Of a DNA stretch of 64,000 nt, positions 61,201 to 64,000 are shown in pieces. The notes below the pieces were generated by a model. The model saw nothing but the letters and a program-made list of their open reading frames with translations, had not been told where the DNA came from and did no database searches. Location of the stretch: positions 73,210-137,209 of the forward strand of contig QLIY01000212.1 of assembly GCA_003260075.1 (NCBI GenBank), read 5' to 3'. A program made the translations under genes and the position numbers. Numbering within the stretch: position 1 is the first letter of the stretch; each line of letters opens with the position of its first letter. This DNA is from Phallusia mammillata (taxonomy: Eukaryota > Chordata > Ascidiacea > Phlebobranchia > Ascidiidae).

Positions 61201-63411
61201 GTAATCTTTTGAAAGCAAGCACCAACATGGAGACAAGGCAAAAGTATTAACTCCACAGTTTCCCACTGTTAAATAAACACTGCAGCAGATTCCAAAGCAC
61301 ACAAATGCCTAGCTCTTTAGGCTGATGTTTTGTGTGTACAGCAGAAATTATAACCCATTTTGGAAGGGGGGTATTTGGGTAGTGTTTTTAAAAGTAAAAT
61401 TTTAAGAAATGCAATACCTGAATCGTCTAATGATGTCTGGAGTCCTTGACATTCGTTTGGGTTCAGCAGGGGTTCGTGTTGGGGTGGAATTGCTTTCACC
61501 AGACCTCTACAAATGCAAATAGAAATTAATCAAACATTGTAGTATTTTTTTCATTAAACCAAATTCATAACATCTATCAAATGTCAAAAACATTAATAAA
61601 ATGAAAACAACAACAGGGCAGTGTTAAAGATGTTAAGGGTAATCTCACAAAAAAATATTGGTTTAATTTTGCAAAGTTATTTTGGCATTTTGGGTTTTCC
61701 CCCCCCCCTTTTTTCATTAAACCAAATTCATAACATCTATCAAATGTCAAAAACATGAATAAAATGAAAACAACAACAGGGCAGTGTTAAAGATGTAAAG
61801 GGTAATCTCACAAAAAATAATTGGTTTAATTTTGTAAAGTTATTTTGGCATTTTGGGTTTCAAAACAGATTTAAAATCAATAAACACATGCTGCAACAAA
61901 AAAATGTACATCAAAACAATAGGCAATCAAAATGTCAGGAATTTACAAAACTGCTGAGTGTTAAATACCAAGTGTCAAATCATCAAACCTCTCTGTGTCG
62001 CTTCTTCTCCTCAATGTAACTGATAACGGATTTTCTCGTGACAGCCTTGGTGAAGCTTTTTCTTCTTCTCATGTGAGAGTTATCTTCACCTAAACTGCCC
62101 AAGGAATCCTACATGACATTAATAGCATGTGAATAAAGAGTTACAAAAAAAAATTTTTTTTAAATTAATAATGACAATTAAACCCAGAGTAAAGCATGGC
62201 AAATTAGGTAACCAACGGCTGGAGATTAAAAGTTTTCTAATTTGACGTTTAACCAGAATGCATATTACAAGTATTTAAACATTTAAAACAAAAATCAAGT
62301 TTGCAAGTTTATTGATTGCAAAGCCATAAATCATGCAGCCAATAACAACACATTTCCGAGCCATATCTTGACAACCGGGCAATTTTTCACACGCTCAACA
62401 TTTCCTACCGATGATTGAAATCCACTGTGTGCGCTGTCATCATTAATCAGACTCTCAATCATGGGACTTCCCCTCTCTGCAGCATCTCCTGTCATTCGGA
62501 TATCTTGATCAGAAGTGCTCATTTGGGGTAGGTCCATGGGCCTGTTGATCATGGACTTCTTTTTGGCCTCACTTGTCAACTCATTTAAAGAAGGCCTGGA
62601 CGGCAATCCTGCAACTGCTGGGCGCAAGCTATTGCTGCGGGTTGGCTCTTTTCGCACCAAGATCCCTTGCTCTGGTTTGCTTTGTTGCCTTTGGTAGAAT
62701 GCAAGTCTGCCATCTCGCTTTAATTTGTAATAACCTATAAAAGCAGGGTCAACATGAAACAAAGCAAACAAAATTTCAAAAAAAAACATACAAACACACA
62801 CACCAAAACACATAGGGATAAATACTTTTCTTAAATCCAATTTTGTACACAGCTTTAATGTGGAAGTATGGAAAACCTTATCAATGGTGCATACATTGTC
62901 TAAAGCTGTGCTTAGAGAAATAATTCTGAGCCAAAGTGTGCTTCATACAAACGATTCAAATGTATAATAATAGTATAGTAAACTGAAGCTTTGTGTTTTT
63001 TAACTTCAGGAAAGGTTCAGTTTACTACAATTATTGTTTACTATTTGACACAAAGCTTGCATATTATGTTAAAACTTGTAACTCCAATCAACAGGGAGTA
63101 TCATTTTGTCTGCACTTACCTTCAGGTTTCATATTCTCCATGGATGCTTTGGCATTCTGACTCAAGCTTCGCTTCAAAAACGATTCCACAAGCCTCCGAG
63201 ACTCCTCCAGGTTATGAATTCGCTGTTTGTCTGTCTGATTATTATTATCGTCATCAGCGTGGTCATGGTTATCATTTTTGTAAGATTGGGTAGTGCTACT
63301 TCGGACAGGCGACACATTTCTTGTGTTGTGGTTGTTGTTAGAGTTTTTATTGTTGTGCATATTGATGTGATTTTGCTCGACATGGTTCGACCCTTGCATC
63401 CCTAGCAGCAT
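38865..63411 (-). CDS. Large Bcl-G (BCL2L14)-like protein with long disordered N-terminal region
   Basis: About 20 minus-strand exons, listed 5' to 3': 63120-63411 (5' end uncertain), 62409-62734, 61989-62108, 61418-61506, 51988-52152, 50490-50570, 49943-49993, about 49750-49870, 49051-49161, 48223-48464, 47184-47248, 46378-46526, 42490-42571, 41551-41729, 40864-41206, 40730-40793, 40147-40247, 39662-39811, 39275-39406, 38865-38987. Phases agree at every junction but one. The product is about 1,000 residues: a Ser/Arg/Pro/Lys-rich, probably disordered region with one short helical segment, then a C-terminal domain whose order of motifs matches BCL2L14. Bcl-G proteins are poorly understood Bcl-2 relatives of the cytosol. 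Human BCL2L14 is about a third of this length. The family call rests on pattern recognition alone. Confidence 0.7.
40730..46526 (-). CDS. Middle linker exons of the Bcl-G-like gene
   Basis: Exons 46378-46526, 42490-42571, 41551-41729, 40864-41206 and 40730-40793. The first encodes a charged helical segment (LPEKQQLHEEIAETLRRIS) that could form a short coiled coil. The others are rich in Ser, Arg, Pro and Thr (for example ITPLTPPREVFDVTDG), with many potential phosphorylation sites and no recognised domain. The 3.8-kb intron 42572-46377 is filled with duplicated segments joined by C runs. Confidence 0.75.
41957..42320. repeat. Repeat unit after two C runs
   Basis: The phrase gcatgtcgctttttacgtct follows the C runs at 41947-41956 and 42265-42274. 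The same unit recurs dispersed at 49320, 50878, 51907 and 54355, so this is an interspersed repeat at which assembly failed. Confidence 0.7.
43108..43325. repeat. Duplicated intron segment joined by a C run
   Basis: Bases 43108-43210 recur at 43222-43325 around the C run at 43211-43221. Confidence 0.8.
43447..44030. repeat. Long duplicated intron segment joined by a C run
   Basis: About 285 bp at 43447-43731 recur at 43744-44030 with scattered substitutions and short indels, separated by the C run at 43732-43743. The divergence level resembles two alleles. Confidence 0.8.
44040..45115. repeat. Interleaved duplicated blocks with two C runs
   Basis: Sequence around 44040-44420 recurs at 44445-45110. 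The C run at 44212-44221 replaces about 245 bp present in the second copy (44661-44905), and the run at 44426-44435 marks the join. No coding signal was found. Confidence 0.75.
45578..45803. repeat. Duplicated intron segment joined by a C run
   Basis: Bases 45578-45684 recur at 45695-45803 with very few differences. Confidence 0.8.
46490..47222. repeat. Overlapping contig ends covering parts of two exons
   Basis: Bases 46490-46860 recur at 46873-47222. As a result a headless piece of exon 47184-47248 lies at 46821-46860 and a tailless piece of exon 46378-46526 at 46873-46894. Neither fragment should be annotated as an additional exon. The second copy contains aggtgggattcgaaccc, missing from the first, a tRNA T-arm-like word. 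Confidence 0.85.
47184..52152 (-). CDS. Central Ser/Lys/Pro-rich exons of the Bcl-G-like gene
   Basis: Exons 51988-52152, 50490-50570, 49943-49993, about 49750-49870, 49051-49161, 48223-48464 and 47184-47248. They encode low-complexity, basic and Ser-rich sequence. Notable pieces are KSGKFKKFLQFWKKRHP followed by a six-Ser run, and EKKLTLKDRMKRLMAG, both possible amphipathic basic helices. The junction 49750/49161 is out of phase with the obvious donor; a weaker donor ending at 49742 restores it, or an exon is missing there. Confidence 0.75.
47261..47460. repeat. Duplicated intron segment joined by a C run
   Basis: The phrase gtatcaataaaaaattcaaa recurs on both sides of the C run at 47366-47375; the second copy has a short internal deletion. 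Confidence 0.75.
48010..48173. mobile_element. Short hAT-like MITE
   Basis: The left end cagtggggggattcagccgg and the inverted right end caatggtgggatt, with the shared gaaccggctga word, resemble a hAT terminal repeat. The flanks gttttgat (48002-48009) and gttttaat (48174-48181) are 8-bp duplications differing at one base. Confidence 0.75.
49265..49365. repeat. Dispersed repeat family member
   Basis: The pattern ggcatgagcatttgccgaaa followed by gtcgctttttacgtttattt recurs at 50825-50925, 51865-51950 and, in shorter form, at 41957, 42275 and 54345. All copies are in introns of the minus-strand gene. Confidence 0.65.
54157..54345. repeat. Duplicated segment joined by a C run
   Basis: Bases 54157-54248 recur at 54259-54345 around the C run at 54249-54258. 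Confidence 0.8.
54676..54950. repeat. Duplicated segment joined by a C run
   Basis: Bases 54676-54807 recur at 54818-54950 with a few substitutions and one indel. Confidence 0.8.
55053..55163 (-). mobile_element. Hairpin element with hammerhead-like core, second subfamily
   Basis: Arms actgccaaggtactggtgta and its near inverse (tacaccactaccttggcagt) bound the element. On the minus strand it reads ccgatga (55123-55117), a perfect five-pair hairpin gacaa-cagaga-ttgtc, then gaaa (55099-55096). This has the core layout of a hammerhead ribozyme, with C for U at one core position. A target duplication could not be fixed. Confidence 0.6.
55238..55541. mobile_element. Probable hAT relic
   Basis: The left side has ttctcaaactgtgtgccg and the right side aaaagttcaagaaccactgg, a worn hAT-type terminal repeat. 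Part of the interior (gagagatttccaagtgttc) recurs at 53350. Target duplications are not convincing. Confidence 0.4.
56058..56283. repeat. Duplicated segment joined by a C run
   Basis: Bases 56058-56164 recur at 56175-56283 around the C run at 56165-56174. Confidence 0.8.
57650..58310. promoter_or_regulatory. GC-richer island, possible internal promoter
   Basis: This stretch is clearly richer in GC and CpG than the AT-rich sequence around it, and has a CRE-like tgacgtca at 57952. Long open frames on both strands (57674-57955 +, 57839-58261 -) are expected from the composition and show no domain. It lies in the long intron and could drive a short isoform of the minus-strand gene. No direct promoter evidence is visible. 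Confidence 0.3.
59546..59743 (-). mobile_element. Hairpin element with hammerhead-like core and perfect 13-bp target duplication
   Basis: This 198-bp copy is uninterrupted. It is flanked by tatgatacaagat at 59533-59545 and 59744-59756, a perfect match. Arms tatagagctcttctggcaat and its inverse (attgccagaagagctctat) bracket the core. On the minus strand the core reads ttgatga (59646-59640), stem II segment (59639-59619) and gaaa (59618-59615); the first core base is T instead of C. Confidence 0.75.
61418..63411 (-). CDS. N-terminal exons of the Bcl-G-like gene
   Basis: Exons 63120-63411, 62409-62734, 61989-62108 and 61418-61506. The first is Asn/His/Asp-rich low-complexity sequence, then a helical stretch (RIHNLEESRRLVESFLKRSL). 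The second includes GYYKLKRDGRLAFYQRQQ and Ser-rich sequence. The third has the basic MRRRKSFTKAVTRKSV, which contains an Arg-x-x-Ser kinase-type site. The 5' end is not certain: an ATG at 63411 opens the frame, but a possible acceptor just inside it would make this an internal exon. In that case the true start lies beyond the window. Confidence 0.65.
61551..61861. repeat. Duplicated intron segment joined by a C run
   Basis: Bases 61551-61698 recur at 61709-61861 with few differences around the C run at 61699-61708. Confidence 0.8.
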
Positions 63412-64000
63412 TCAGGTGTAAACCATACAATGCACCAACCAACAGCTTTTGCAACTCAAAAAGGATGTTTTTGAACAAAAAAAGGTTAACAGTAAGCACC
63501 TAAAACAGTGTAATATTGGCAAATTAGATATTTTTTACAAATAGTAGTCATGCGGCATGCGCCACGATAAACTTTGATGTTGTCACAAATGTTACACTTT
63601 ACTACCACAAGCACACTTTTAAATCTTTTGCATAAAATTTAATGCCTTGAGTTGCTTGCTTTTAAAATTTGTCAATCTTAATATGGTGATGCCTAAAACA
63701 TTCCAAAATTTTGCCCTTCTACAGTTCTACATTCTATGGAAGTAATTATTGGTCAACTTATTACATTCCTAAAATGCAATATTGTGCTAAATGCTGTAGT
63801 ACAACTACAAGAGATAAGTTATCCGTTCTGTTAGTTTTGAACATATTACACTAATTACACTGCTTTATAAAAAAATAAGTACATACAAATCAACAAAAAC
63901 TTAGGCCACCATGCATTTTAGCATCTCCTACAGCTAGTCAATTACAAGGCAGACCAAATACCGCTGCATAAATATATCAGCATATTTATTCCTGTTTTAA
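63412..64000. other. No supported feature
   Basis: AT-rich sequence upstream of the first recognised minus-strand exon. It may be an intron or the promoter; nothing in it decides between them. Confidence 0.5.

Larger units (their letters stand above)
52153..61417 (-). other. 9.3-kb intron of the Bcl-G-like gene
   Basis: No exon in phase with its neighbours was recognised on the minus strand, and no gene on the plus strand. It contains duplicated segments with C runs (54157-54345, 54676-54950, 56058-56283), two hammerhead-type hairpin elements, a probable hAT relic, and a GC-richer island at 57650-58310. tgacgtca palindromes occur at several places, for example near 57951, 60605 and 60662. 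Confidence 0.55.

Noticed and set aside
62331-62408. Continuation of the minus-strand frame past the donor at 62409
   Set aside because: A gtagga donor ends the exon in the phase required by the next exon at 62108; the remaining frame is intron read-through.

Overview
The window looks like nuclear DNA of a solitary tunicate, most likely Ciona. It is AT-rich, has many short GT-AG introns (mostly 50-400 bp), carries dispersed hAT and hairpin elements, and shows strong allelic divergence between duplicated contig ends. The species is an inference. Four coding units can be supported by splice-phase-consistent exons.

(1) 6.5-15.9 kb, + strand: a 12-exon gene for an approximately 918-aa receptor. 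About six LDL-receptor class A modules are joined directly to a rhodopsin-like 7TM domain of the LGR/RXFP/GRL101 type, with no leucine-rich repeats. (2) 16.4-19.9 kb, + strand: C-type-lectin-like exons, followed after a hAT insertion by three exons encoding the end of a tyrosine-phosphatase-like domain. These look like a short or decayed relative of the next gene. (3) 23.3-34.2 kb, + strand: a 34-exon gene for an approximately 1,618-aa single-pass receptor: signal peptide, about seven Ig domains, one C-type lectin domain, FN3-like modules, a transmembrane helix and two tandem PTP domains. Both PTP domains have lost the catalytic Cys and Arg, so it reads as a receptor pseudophosphatase. Its signal-peptide exon occurs twice, 2.2 kb apart. 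(4) 38.9-63.4 kb, - strand: about 20 exons encoding an approximately 1,000-residue protein with a long Ser/Arg/Pro-rich, probably disordered region and a C-terminal Bcl-2-like fold resembling BCL2L14 (Bcl-G), including a BH3-like Leu-x3-Gly-Asp core.

Genes 3 and 4 are convergent, with a roughly 4.6-kb intergenic stretch that contains an 802-bp hAT element. The first 6.4 kb, the 9.3-kb intron at 52.2-61.4 kb and the last 0.6 kb hold no gene I can support.

Two layers overlie the genes. First, there are 26 runs of C and no comparable run of G. Most are 10-12 long and separate near-identical copies of the same sequence; two are 96 and 81 long and lack flanking copies. This is how scaffold gaps behave, so I read them as gap placeholders and the flanking duplicates as unmerged allelic contig ends. 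One such join falls inside an Ig exon of gene 3 and breaks its frame. Second, several mobile elements can be delimited: four hAT-like elements with TIRs and 8-bp target duplications, and a family of short hairpin elements carrying hammerhead-ribozyme-like cores with 13-15 bp target duplications.
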